From: Symbiodinium natans
Taxonomy: Eukaryota > Sar > Dinophyceae > Suessiales > Symbiodiniaceae
Reading direction: 5' to 3'
DNA length: 64,000 nt
NCBI GenBank assembly: GCA_905221605.1
Contig: CAJNDS010002282.1
Coordinates: forward strand, 62,001-126,000
Shown piece after piece: positions 39,904 to 49,734 of the stretch; the stretch's first letter is position 1; each line of letters starts with the position of its first letter. The notes under the pieces are model-generated. The model was not told where the DNA came from. It was given only the letters and a program-made list of their open reading frames with translations, and made no database searches. The position numbers were made by a program, and so were the translations under genes.

Positions 39904-42365
39904 GTCATGTTTTTCCTCCTGATGTTCACGGAGTTGGCTGTTGGGTCGTGCGTGTATCAGAAGACGTTGTACAGGTTCAGTGACTTCCTTTCTTCCATAT
40001 CCTCTGGTACCTGTCAACAGCTTCTTAGCAGTAGAGTAGGTAACCTTTACCGTTTTTTTGGGTAACCTAATCCCAATAGAATCCCAAAGGTTAACCTTTA
40101 ATTCTGCCAGGTTACTGGACAACTCAGGTTTGTTGTGGCGCTGATGACGAAGTTTGCGGATCCGAAGGGGGCCTATCGGCTAGTGAACGAGAGTTGCCGC
40201 CTTGTGGAGTTCGACGTGAAAGGCCGGCCTTCAACAACAGGTATGACTGCAGTATTGTATTATGTTATTAGTATTGTCATCTTATTACTATTGTTATTAT
40301 TATGACTCCTCTATATTCTTATCATTATTTTGTGTAATTTACGTAACATCTCTAGCACGATCAATGTCAAAGGCAAGCCTTTCACCACGTGGATTTGTCT
40401 TGTCCTCGGTATGGACCTGGCCTACTACTGGGCACACCGAAGTATGCACATGCTGCATACTGGCTGGGCCGCCCACAGTGCGCATCATTCGGGTGAGGAC
40501 ACTCGCATCTCGTGGCTCGAAGGGTCTAGGGTTTAGGGTTAAGGGTGTTTCCGGCCAGGACATCATGACCCGGATGCAAGGGTTAAGGGGTGGGGTTCTC
40601 AAGCTCCATGCCCATGTGCTTGCAACGTAGGACTACAACATGGCCACTGCGCTCCGGCAAGGGTCTTTGCAGCCACTCATGACATGGGTCTTCTCGTTGC
40701 CTCTTGCGCTCGTCTTCCCTGCAGAGTCGATCCTGAGACTTGGCTGATCCTGGCAGGCTGCCTGTAGCAGGACGTTCACTTGCGGCTGCTTGCTTCTTGG
40801 GCTCAGAGGAGGCTTCGCAGCCTAACACCAAATTCAGACCCTGAAGCCTCAACAGATAGGAATCGAACAGACCGTTAAAGATTCGGGTCGAAACATGCGT
40901 TGACATGTTGAGTTCGTCTTAATAGGCTCCCCAAGATTTGTCCTGGCACTGGGTCTGAACACCAGTTTTGCCAAATGATCGCAAAGTGATGAGATACATT
41001 CAAAGCGAGATACGTTCAGTGTGCCACTTCGATCCACAGGATACATTCGCAGCTCAATATGCTCTATCAGTTCTGGATTCATACAGAGCTTTGCGGCCGG
41101 CTGGGGGCCCTGGAGTACGTGCTCAACACCCCTTTCCACCACCGCATGCATCATCGGCCACCGGGGAACTGCAACTACGCTGGGGTCTTGATTCTCAGGT
41201 CTTTTGGAAAGTTTTGTGTGAGTTTCAGCCACTTTCAAGAGCATGAGGGCACCCCCCTGCTGCAGCATAGAAGCAGGCATTTGGCGATGTATTCGGTTTC
41301 AAAAACTAGCAAGGATCATCTGGGACCGCCTCTTCAATACCTACGACGCTGAGACAGAGCGGTTGGACTATTTCGGCTTGGCACAGTCTGCTGGCACATT
41401 CAATGCCGTGGAGCTGAATCTGCAGCATTGGCGCAAGATGGGCCGCTTCCATCTTCTACGAGGTGGCTGCTTCTGGCACTTGCTACGCTCTTCGGTGTCC
41501 GCAAGCCACTTGGGCTAACGAAGAAATGCGAGCAGAGCATGCCGATGTGTTCTTAGTAGGGAATGAGGGAAGAAGGGCCGCATTTTTCCCCTTTAAGGGA
41601 ACGCGTATGTAGGGCACCTCATTCCCTACGAAGAACCAGCCCGTCTTGGATTCTTGCCAGGAGCCCAGCACAAGATGGAATGGACGCCCCGAAAGTTGCT
41701 GCAGCCCTACGAGCCCATGCTGGACGCGAAAAGCTCCTGGATCTTGCCCGAGAAAGAGGTCGCGGGTTTGGCAAACAGACACTCGTTTCCCCCTTGGTTC
41801 GTTGAAACCCCCTTCGACTTAAAACGCTGCGTCTATGAAGTGCAATATTTGCTTGCAAAAATGACACGCGGAGAAAGACAACAAGATAAGAGAGCATCGC
41901 TTGCAAACAGTGAAATGGCAGTTAATTTGAAGGTCAGACCGAAGTATCGTGGAGCCGAGCTGCAGCTGCATCTTGGCAGGTATCGAAAAAAACCCAAAAC
42001 AGAAGGTTGAATGTGCGGGAGCTCTACATGTGAAAACTTGGGTTGACAGTTGACACACACAGCCACACCCGTCGTGCATGCCGGCATGGTTGTGGGACAG
42101 GTGAAATCCTAAAGTGCTGACTCCTGACTGTTCAGCTGCTTCAATGGCAAGTACCACATGACTCAGACATGCTCCGAATTTTTGCAAGAAGCAAAGGATG
42201 GGCAAAGCGGCGGCTGTTGCAATGTACCTGGGTGCATTCGTCTGCCTGCAAAGGGTCAGCAACCCCACTGAGAGACCGAAGCTCCAGCTGCTGTGTGCTG
42301 CGGCTGGCGGCTTCACCTGGCTACATGCACTGGGTAGCTCGGGTGGTCTAGAAACCCCGCTTTGA
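39904..42365 (+). CDS. AGMO: Alkylglycerol monooxygenase (AGMO/TMEM195-like), 5' end missing
   Basis: An integral membrane di-iron enzyme of the fatty acid hydroxylase family; its animal relatives cleave ether lipids using tetrahydrobiopterin. Exons: 39904-40019, 40128-40222, 40373-40497, 40631-40734, 41040-41189, 41314 to about 41475, about 41661-41865, and a last one around 42175-42365. All three histidine boxes are intact: HRSMH and HSAHH in the third exon, HRMHH in the fifth. Other family blocks are DYNMATALRQGSLQ, LNMLYQFWIHTEL, and NYAGVL joined by splicing to IIWDRLF. Hydrophobic FFLLMFTELAVGS opens the model and GKAAAVAMYLGAF lies near the end. Phases agree across the first six exons. 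None of the five fixed introns starts with GT. Upstream exons and the junctions around 41480-41660 and 41870-42175 are unresolved. Confidence 0.85.
40020..40127 (+). mobile_element. Introner family IE-1, copy 2 (GC-AG intron in AGMO)
   Basis: 108 bp. Target copy GCTT, then CTTAGCAGTAGAGTAGGTAA, ending GTTACTGGACAACTCAG, followed by GTTT, so the 4-bp target duplication has one mismatch. Splicing GC...AG joins GTCQ to QFVVALMTKF in frame within the AGMO protein. Confidence 0.85.
41549..41639. mobile_element. MITE family B, copy 3, inside AGMO
   Basis: GTTCTTAGTAGGGAATGAGG at the left and CCTCATTCCCTACGAAGAAC at the right. It lies between the AGMO exon ending near 41475 and the one starting near 41661, where no intact intron boundary could be fixed. 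Confidence 0.8.
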
Positions 42366-42659
42366 ACCGCGTCTCGTTGCGTGTCTGATGGTTTTGGTGT
42401 GGATATACATACACATACACACATACACACATACATACATATATATATATATATATGTATATGTGGGTTTTTTTTGAAATTCACTTTCAATACATATGTA
42501 ATACACCAATAGCAATATACTTTAACCTTAAAACCATAATAAATAAGCCATTCACTTGCAATCCCCACCATATACAGCCATGTGATGCTGGAGCCCATCC
42601 TGCCGTTTTCGGACAGGTACTGACGGTTACTTAGCCGCAGGCTTCCGCGGAATTCTCCG
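42366..42659. other. AGMO 3' flank; AT/CA microsatellite
   Basis: CATACACACATACATACAT followed by an AT tract at 42408-42458 and a T run. No gene. Confidence 0.6.
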
Positions 42660-42905
42660 GTTTAGGGTTTAGGGTTTAGGGCTTAGGGCTTAGGGTTTAG
42701 GGTTTAGGGGATACTCGATACTCCAATGTCCAAGGATACTTGGCGGGTATCTCTGCGGGATTCTCGGGACACTCTGCGGTTCTCTGAGCACTCCAGGACA
42801 CTCGGGCGATTTTCTGGGGTTGGCACTGGGGGGACAATGGCGGTGGGCACTTCAGGGATACTCGTCGGGACTCTCTGCCGGTTTCTCCGGGGGTAGGCAC
42901 TACAC
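42660..42905. repeat. TTTAGGG tract followed by degenerate GAGAATCC-type repeat
   Basis: 42660-42708 is a TTTAGGG array with GCTTAGGG variants. 42709-42905 is the inverted counterpart of the loose repeat at 25478-25690, with units such as CTGCGGGATTCTCGGGACAC. Confidence 0.65.
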
Positions 42906-44145
42906 CCCGGGCGGGGAATCAATCGCATGGGGTCGCAAGAAGCTTCGATCACCCTTCCCGTGTGGATGCGCTGTGCATCTGCTATATTTCCAACCTTGGC
43001 GCAGCTGACCTTCGCAGAGCAGCTCGCATGGCTTGTAGGAAACAGTAACAGGAGCAACGGATGCTGTGGCAGAAAGCACCAGCACCATGTGCTTGCCTGC
43101 AAACAACAGTTTCCAGCGAGTAACGCGAATCCTGTACGACTTCGAACTGACACCGTGCTGATCCTTGCACTTCGTCCTGAAACTTCCGCTCAAAAGCCTA
43201 TAGTCTCCTCATGCTCCGAATTACGTGGGGAGTGCTGGCTCCGTGCGCGGCACGATGTTGCGTGAATCTAGGGTCTAGACCGTGTCCAGTGGCACTCTCT
43301 TGCCTCACAGCCTAGGCGATTTTCTCGACAAGGGCAGCTACAGCACGTTGCTGGTTGGAAAGCTTTTCCTGAGTACGGGCTTCACTGCTTTGGACATGGG
43401 GATCTTCGGATGGCAGCCCCATGCTTGACTACTTTGTATTATGTTGTCGCGCTCCCGATGACTGCCGGTGATCCACGCAGGATAGTGCCTAGTTGGGTAT
43501 GGTGGTTGGCCAACCTCAGTTTGGAATCTCCTCGTGCTCAAGCTTCTGTGAATGCAGGAGGGGCCTGTAAGGTGTGGTGCTTGACTGACCCCTTGCAAGG
43601 CTGCCTGTGAGAAAAAGCAGCTTGCACCATGCCAGGGGCGCTGACTCCTCTGTTTCTGCCCACGTTGTTTTGCCATCTCCTTGCCGCATACTGTACTTTC
43701 CTCACCTATCTTCCAGCTGGTTGAAAGCAGGGGCTCAGCATGTGAGAGCCGACAGGGCAGGCGAGAGCGTAAGCCACGCAAAGCTGCGATCTGATCTGAG
43801 CTGATCTGGGGACTGCCAGCTGCTCAAAAGCGGAGTGTGTGTAGTTGGGCAGCTGTCGACTGGTGGAAATTTTTGGCCCAGCACTTACTGTATCTCAAAA
43901 GCATGCAGCGTATGCAAAGGCTTGATGGCACTGCAGTACATGCCAAAGCTCAGGAAGTATGGAGTCTATAACGGGGCCGTTGGCCTCTCTGGTCAATCCA
44001 CTCTCCTTCTCTTTTCCGATGTGGTTGGCCTCCCTCGTGCTCAAGGCACACCTTGATGCTTTGGAGTGTCTCGCAGTGGCCAAAAGTAGGAAGGCATGCA
44101 CTGACAACATGGCACAATCATCCACTATAATAACACAATGGTACA
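42906..44145. other. No gene assigned; possible exons
   Basis: The plus strand at 43330-43420 reads GSYSTLLVGKLFLSTGFTA and at 43940-43985 reads MPKLRKYGVYNGAVG. These could be early exons of the hydroxylase gene that follows, but I could not join them. Related GGTTGGCC...TCGTGCTCAAG strings occur at 43505 and 44022. Confidence 0.3.
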
Positions 44146-44252
44146 TTGGGATGTTCCCCCCTTATACTAACAGTCTTTAACAGGGATTTGTAATCGGGGC
44201 TACTATAATTATATCCTATTAAGGACTGTTAGCATAAGGGGAACATTCCAAA
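44146..44252. mobile_element. MITE family A, copy 3
   Basis: Left end TTGGGATGTTCCCCCCTTAT, right end AAGGGGAACATTCCAAAA; internal ACTAACAGTCTTTAA and TTAAGGACTGTTAG. Confidence 0.85.
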
Positions 44253-45066
44253 AGATGCACGAGAATGTACGTCAGTGTTCTTCAGGAGCTTGCCTTGCAA
44301 GCAGCAGACCTTGGCGTCTGGGCTGTCGTGCTTTCAATCGAGCAAGTGCACTGAATTCTTCTTCTTATTCTTACTCTTATTGTTCTTATTGTTACTACTC
44401 TTACCATGATTTTAAGTATTGCTATTGCAACTCTTGTTATGATTACGCGGTGACTGCTTTCTGCTTGGAGGCCAAAATGACAAGAAACCCTCAGGGAGGG
44501 GGCATCCGAGGTGTGACCTGCGCGTGCCGCTTCCTGAAGGAGCTGCCAAGCCGTACGGGTCAAAGAGTGCTGTACAAGAACCAGCAGCTTTGCCAAATTG
44601 ATGCGTGTTTTAGGGCTTGGGGTTTGGGACTTGGGGTTGAAATTCTAGTACCTGAACCATGGGTTCGCAAGGCTTTCTGGCGTAGCCACGAGTGTTGCTG
44701 AGACTTTCCGGCCAGGACATCATAGCCCGGCAAACAAGGTTCTAGGATCCCAGAAATGAGACCTTTACCTCAAGTGCCAACCCCCAGCAGTGACCAAGGC
44801 TGGACCACAAGGACCAGGGCTTTAGGGTTTAGGGTTTAGGGTTTAGGGTAGAGGGCACTTGACATGACAGCCTGCTTCCCGGTGTTTGTTGGAGCTGCCT
44901 TGAGCATCCGCCACTGACAGGACATGATGTTCCTGTCTGTCAATTCTGTCATCGAAGCAGTTTTCACTTGCCACATATTCAAAATGATGCTGCGAAGCTG
45001 CAATTTGAACTGCACCCGGCGCTTCCCCCATTGTGGAAACTCGTTCAGACCCTGAACAACCCCAGC
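44253..45066. other. No gene; one telomere-like tract
   Basis: TTTAGGG units at 44820-44850. A plus-strand frame at 44510-44600 reads RFLKELPSRTGQRVLYKNQ, protein-like but unassigned. CTTCTTATTCTTACTCTTAT-type pyrimidine-rich sequence at 44355-44410. Confidence 0.35.
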
Positions 45067-45176
45067 TTGGAATGTCCCCCCCTTATACTAGCAGTCCTGA
45101 ACAGAGGATGATCATACGTGGGGTACTATAAGAATCCCTCTGAAGAACTCTTCGTATTAAGGGGGAAGCATCCCAA
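45067..45176. mobile_element. MITE family A, copy 4
   Basis: Left end TTGGAATGTCCCCCCCTTAT, right end AAGGGGGAAGCATCCCAA. The GACTGTTAG box of the right arm has changed to ACTCTTCG. Confidence 0.8.
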
Positions 45177-45515
45177 GCCACCCTAAACCCTCAACCCGAA
45201 AAAAATAGGCCCTAAACCCTAAACCCTTAACCCGAAAAAAACAAATCCTAAACCCTAAACCCAGAACCCAGAACCCAGAACCCTAAACCCAGCCTTTCGA
45301 GGTGGACCTCACCGCTCATTTTTCGCAGCTGGAGCTCCTTCACCATCTTGACAGGACCTCTGGCGCTTCTGCACCTTGACCTCCTCTTAAGGGTGCATCT
45401 CTTGTGTTCTTTGGGGCGCCTTGTGGGCAGAGAAGAGCATCAGAAGCCCTAAGCCCTACAGATCCGAAACATCGAAAGCGATCTAGACTTGCAATCATGG
45501 CCGCGAATCCACGAG
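45177..45515 (-). repeat. CCCTAAA/CCCAGAA tracts, then unassigned
   Basis: 45180-45294 has CCCTAAA units mixed with CCCTCAA, CCCGAAAAAAA and CCCAGAA variants. The rest leads into the hydroxylase gene and may contain an earlier exon near 45305-45390. Confidence 0.65.
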
Positions 45516-46413
45516 GTTGATCGTGCTGCTCAACGACATGTTCTATGCTCCTGCCCATCGCCCCGTGTCTTTCAGCACACCCTGACTACGCCTTTGCGGT
45601 GCGTCAGGAGACACGAGTCACGAGTCAGCAGTGGCAAGGTGTAAGTCTATATTGTCGACCCAAGGCTTGCTGCATCATCCGTCCATCTATCCGTTCATTC
45701 ACAAGCATCATCACCGGTCAGTCTATCCAACGCGCGGCAATATTGATGCTCGCAATGAGCATCCCGTGGAGCAGCTGATGCTCGTCTGCAGAAGTCTAGA
45801 AACTGACATGCGGCTTCAGTGTCTCCAGACGACGTAGGATGCTTTTGATTCAATCGGGAGAATTGCTGAGGATAGCCATGACTTTGTGGATGACAGCTGT
45901 TCACATCACTGCCTACACTGTGGGGCTGCATGCGGCTGCCTTGGGTACGCATCTGGCCTTCATGACGACCGGAGCTTCCCTCAATCATGCGGGATACGAC
46001 TTCGACATTCGCTTCTTAGGCCATTGGCATGCATCATGTGGGTGCATGCGCATGTGCTACGTGTTAAGTGCATGTGCGCATGATGACATACGCGGTCGTG
46101 TGTGACCCTGACAGGATTAGACTTGTATTCGACCGGCGCGCACGAGATGCACCACCGCCGGCCAGACAAGAATTTTGGACAGTTCACGATGCTTTGGGAG
46201 CCACAGATGCACTGTGGTGGTTTATTGATGCAATGTTTAAAGGGTGCTCGTGCGATGGCCGAAGATCTGCAGAACCATGTGTTGAGCTTCAGAATTTGTT
46301 TCGCATGTTGCTGCTTCGACTTTGCAACCAAGGACAAAATGATGGGAACATACATTCCCTATGAAGAAGGAGCAGAAGCGACAAAGCAAGTACTTGGAGA
46401 AAAGGCTGAGTGA
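45516..46413 (+). CDS. Fatty acid hydroxylase / sterol desaturase family protein, 5' end missing
   Basis: A membrane di-iron oxidase of the fatty acid hydroxylase superfamily, probably in the ER; the substrate cannot be told. Exons: 45516-45559, 45665-45776, 45871-46019, 46115-46197 and 46333-46413 (stop). Histidine box 1, HRLLHH, is created across the first splice; box 2 is HKHHH in exon 2, followed by YPTRGNIDARNEHPVEQL; box 3 is HEMHH in exon 4, followed by NFGQFTMLW joined by splicing to DKMMGTYIPY. Exon 3 is hydrophobic (TLWMTAVHITAYTVGL) and carries LNHAGYDFDIRFLG. Phases fit at all four joins, where donors are GC, GA, GC and GA, and every acceptor is AG before G. One or more upstream exons are not found. 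Confidence 0.8.
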
Positions 46414-46743
46414 CTGAGCCGAGCTTGAGATACCGCACCAACCTATGGGGTATGCTATAGGTGCGGCAGCAGCCAAGCAGACTGAATCTTGCATGCCTGG
46501 ACAAGACTGGCCTGTGCTAGTGTCTGTCCAAACACTGCTTGCGGCAAGAGGGATGTACAAGACGGCTAAAAGGCCCGTGTACGAAGCTCAACGCGAAGCC
46601 AAAGCCTGGTTTCGAGCACAGAAATAGAAGCCCATTCGCAGTGATGTTTAGGGTTTAGGGTTTGGGGTTTAGGGTTTAGGAGTTAGTAGCAATAGTCTCA
46701 ACACCTCTTTAAGACTGCCGGGGATGAATGTTGGCTTCTGCGG
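46414..46743 (+). other. 3' flank with candidate exon and TTTAGGG tract
   Basis: At 46535-46627 the plus strand reads LLAARGMYKTAKRPVYEAQ, REAKAWFRAQK, then a stop; it looks like a terminal exon, possibly of a separate gene. TTTAGGG units follow at 46645-46683. Confidence 0.35.
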
Positions 46744-46950
46744 TTGCTGCTATGTCTCGCCACTTGCTGCAAGCAGCCGATATGCTGTGTAGATACAATA
46801 TGGATGGCCGCATCGGTGGGTTTGTGGCCCAATTTTTGAGTCTCTTGAACCTTTGCTCGCGCTTACCCTGATCTTGCAATGCGTAGCAGTGCAATGTTCT
46901 TCGAGGAGCTGTGGCAATGCATCAGCAGGTCGCAGTTCTCAAGTCAGATT
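46744..46950 (+). CDS. Candidate exons, unknown protein
   Basis: The frame at 46752-46845 reads MSRHLLQAADMLCRYNMDG and RIGGFVAQFLS; then in another frame 46879-46945 reads MRSSAMFFEELWQCISRSQ. Both are clearly protein-like and could be two exons separated by a short intron near 46845-46878. I do not recognise the family. Confidence 0.35.
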
Positions 46951-49734
46951 CACACAAAAAAAGAGTGTTTTCCGCTGCGTGACATGGCTTGCAAGTTTGC
47001 GTTTGTGTTGCTGCCAGTATGTAGCACTGGCATAGATTGAAGACAAGATTTTTGGAGCCGGGTGTGCACTCAAACCTCACCGCGGCAGACCAACGTTCAT
47101 GAACATCAGGGTGTAGCGTTTCTGCACATTCTTTGACTTTGCATGGCGAATACCTGCTGATGAGGGCACCATAGACCGAGTCCGTGGCAAGCTATGGCAC
47201 GAACCGATCCTTATGTCACAATGGTTGAGCTAGCAATGAAGTCGAGCCATGCGGCTTCCGATGACAGGCATCGTGGGGACGGGGGGCAACGGGCAGGGGG
47301 GAGAGTACAAGAATGATGCCGATAAAGAAGAGTCAGCCCCATCGGTCTATGTTTATAATTCCTGAACTAGAGTACCTAGAGAGCTGGGGAATAAATTTGA
47401 TGCTGCTCTCCGTGAGATTTGGAGTGCGATCGTTGTCAGAATCACGCAATTTGCCTTGTCATCCCTGTGCAAGCATAAGCAAGCAGTAAAGTCAGAGTCA
47501 GTAGAGCCCACAATGTGCAAGCTAACCACGGATTAGGGTGGGGAGACGCTTTCAGACATTCGGCGAGACTAGTTCTTGTCGTTGCGCGCGCCTGGCGTGC
47601 CTGCAGCTGTGCCGTCTCAAACGAGGGGAGACATGCAGTGGCTTAGCACTGCCCTCACCCCAGTGGAGAGTGCAGAAGGTATCCATGGCTATGGTCTTCG
47701 AAAACCTCAGCTGAGCACCAGCTGTTCTAATGGCTGCTTGATGGAAAAACTGCGGCTGACGTAGTCGGTAAGGCTCTTCAAGAATGACTTAACCTGCTTG
47801 ACAGAGGCACTCCAGGCTTTCCGCTGCCTTCCCCCCCAACAAAATCTTGTGCGAAGGTACATGTGCCCATGCTTCGGCAAATTCACTGGCATGCTCAAGC
47901 AGCCTCAGCACCATGGCGCCAGAAGATGTAGATGAGGCGCACCCTGGCAGCAGTGGCTGTTCGAGCTGGAGTGCACAAGCTGCAAAGAGATCCTACATAT
48001 ATTCTAATATTACTATTATACTATATTATATTATACCATGTTCTACTACATTATATTTTCAGGTTATTGTAGCAGGTTATTGCTATATTGCTCAGGCCCG
48101 TGGTCCTAGATGAGCATCCAGATGATCCGTACAGTCCTCGCAGACTGGCATTTCTACGCGAAGGGATGCGACTCGGTGACTCGGCTCCCCCCATCGGTGA
48201 GGCCATCCAGGCTCCCCAGCTCTCCGCACAGCTGAGCGCACATGACGGGCACATTGTTAGAGGTTTCAGTATATGTCTCAGCCGCTCAAGGACGCAGATC
48301 TCTGCGAGCATCCATGGATGCCGAGCACAAGTCTGGCTTAGATTTGGCACCATGGCACATTGAGAGGTACATTTTTTGTTGGGGCACTTTTTGGGGCAGT
48401 GCTTGAGAAGACCTTCCTTCATCACGGCAAGGCACGGCACCTGGGTTTGCACCGTTTGGAGGAGGGCAGATCCTGGTGCCTCGATGACGCCACCCAGCTT
48501 AAGGTCATCAGGCACAAGGAAGGAACAAGACGAAGCAACTCGAGATTTTTTGTTAACCTTGAAAAAAGCCTGAAATACCCTAAATGGGGCTTTTTAACGC
48601 TTAACAAAAAAAACTCCATCTATTTCTAAGGCGGACATGTTTTGTTCGACGCCGATCTCTGCAGACCTCGCGATAGATTCAGGAGTCCCTGAATGTACTG
48701 GTAGCGGCTTCAGGCTTGTGGCGGGAGAATTGAGTCCAACTCTGCAGGACACCCGCGATGCCGCTCAGCTTCTGCATCTCCGTCCTTTCATCACGTCAAG
48801 ACACCGGAGCATTCTGCAAATGCAGCCCCTCCTCGGCACTCGAGTACATTGATGGCTCTTGTGACACTTGGACCATGTGTTGTAGCTCGCTGTAGCTCTG
48901 TGAGAGAGGTGGGGCTGCTTGACTTTCTTAGGCTCAAGAAGGCGAAAAACAGTTCAGAGACAATGCGAAAGTCATCGCCCGAGACGTCGCACGTGTCTTC
49001 ACAGGCATGGCAGCCCACACCCAGAGTGGAAGCACCTGCTTACCGTGAGCGTAGATTAAACATTCATGCTGCCCTGCGGAATTCGTGGTTCACAGTTCAT
49101 GATTCATGATGTGATGTTTGCAACCTCCCTTGCAGCAGGCAACGAGCGTGTTGACCAACACCGCTTGGAAATGGCCACTGTTCTGAGGGGCCTCAGCCTG
49201 AGAATTCTTCCTTGGGCAGCCACAGCACTACTAACATCCATGCCTTGCAATTATACTGCAGCCTGCGAATGCAGAATGAATGCTCGGCATAGAATCTGGT
49301 ACCTCAGAGTAATGTGCTCGCACTGCCGTATGGGGTTCTTGAATTGGGAGTGAATGGGGTTAGATGGCTGGCGCTTCTAAATCGAATGCGCGCAGTCTGG
49401 CACATGCCTCTCGAAATCGTGCACCATGACCTAATAATATCTATATGACACTTATATGACCTAGGTTTGGACTTCGTCATTCCCTCTTTTTTCGCATAGA
49501 GAAAGTCACTGCTTGTGAAGTGCAGAGTTGTCATCGTGGGTCTTTGCGTGCTGGTCCCAGTGCATCCTGCGCGTGCTTCCAGCGTGCAGAACATCGCAGA
49601 GCCGTCGTCACTTCGGATTTTTCGGGCTTGTTTGGAGCTAGTGGAGTGCTTTCGGAGTTTCGGAGTTCTTGTTGCTGGTACACATTCTTACACTGTTTGG
49701 GGTCGCTGGGTTGAATCTTGAAGGGTCCACCGCT
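46951..49734. other. No gene assigned; scattered coding-like frames
   Basis: Plus-strand pieces such as 48100-48230 (VVLDEHPDDPYSPRRLAF) and 48965-49050 (IARDVARVFTGMAAHTQSG) could be upstream exons of the TBC gene or of another gene. An AT-rich TATTATACTATATT stretch is at 48000-48060. No RNA gene is seen. Confidence 0.3.
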
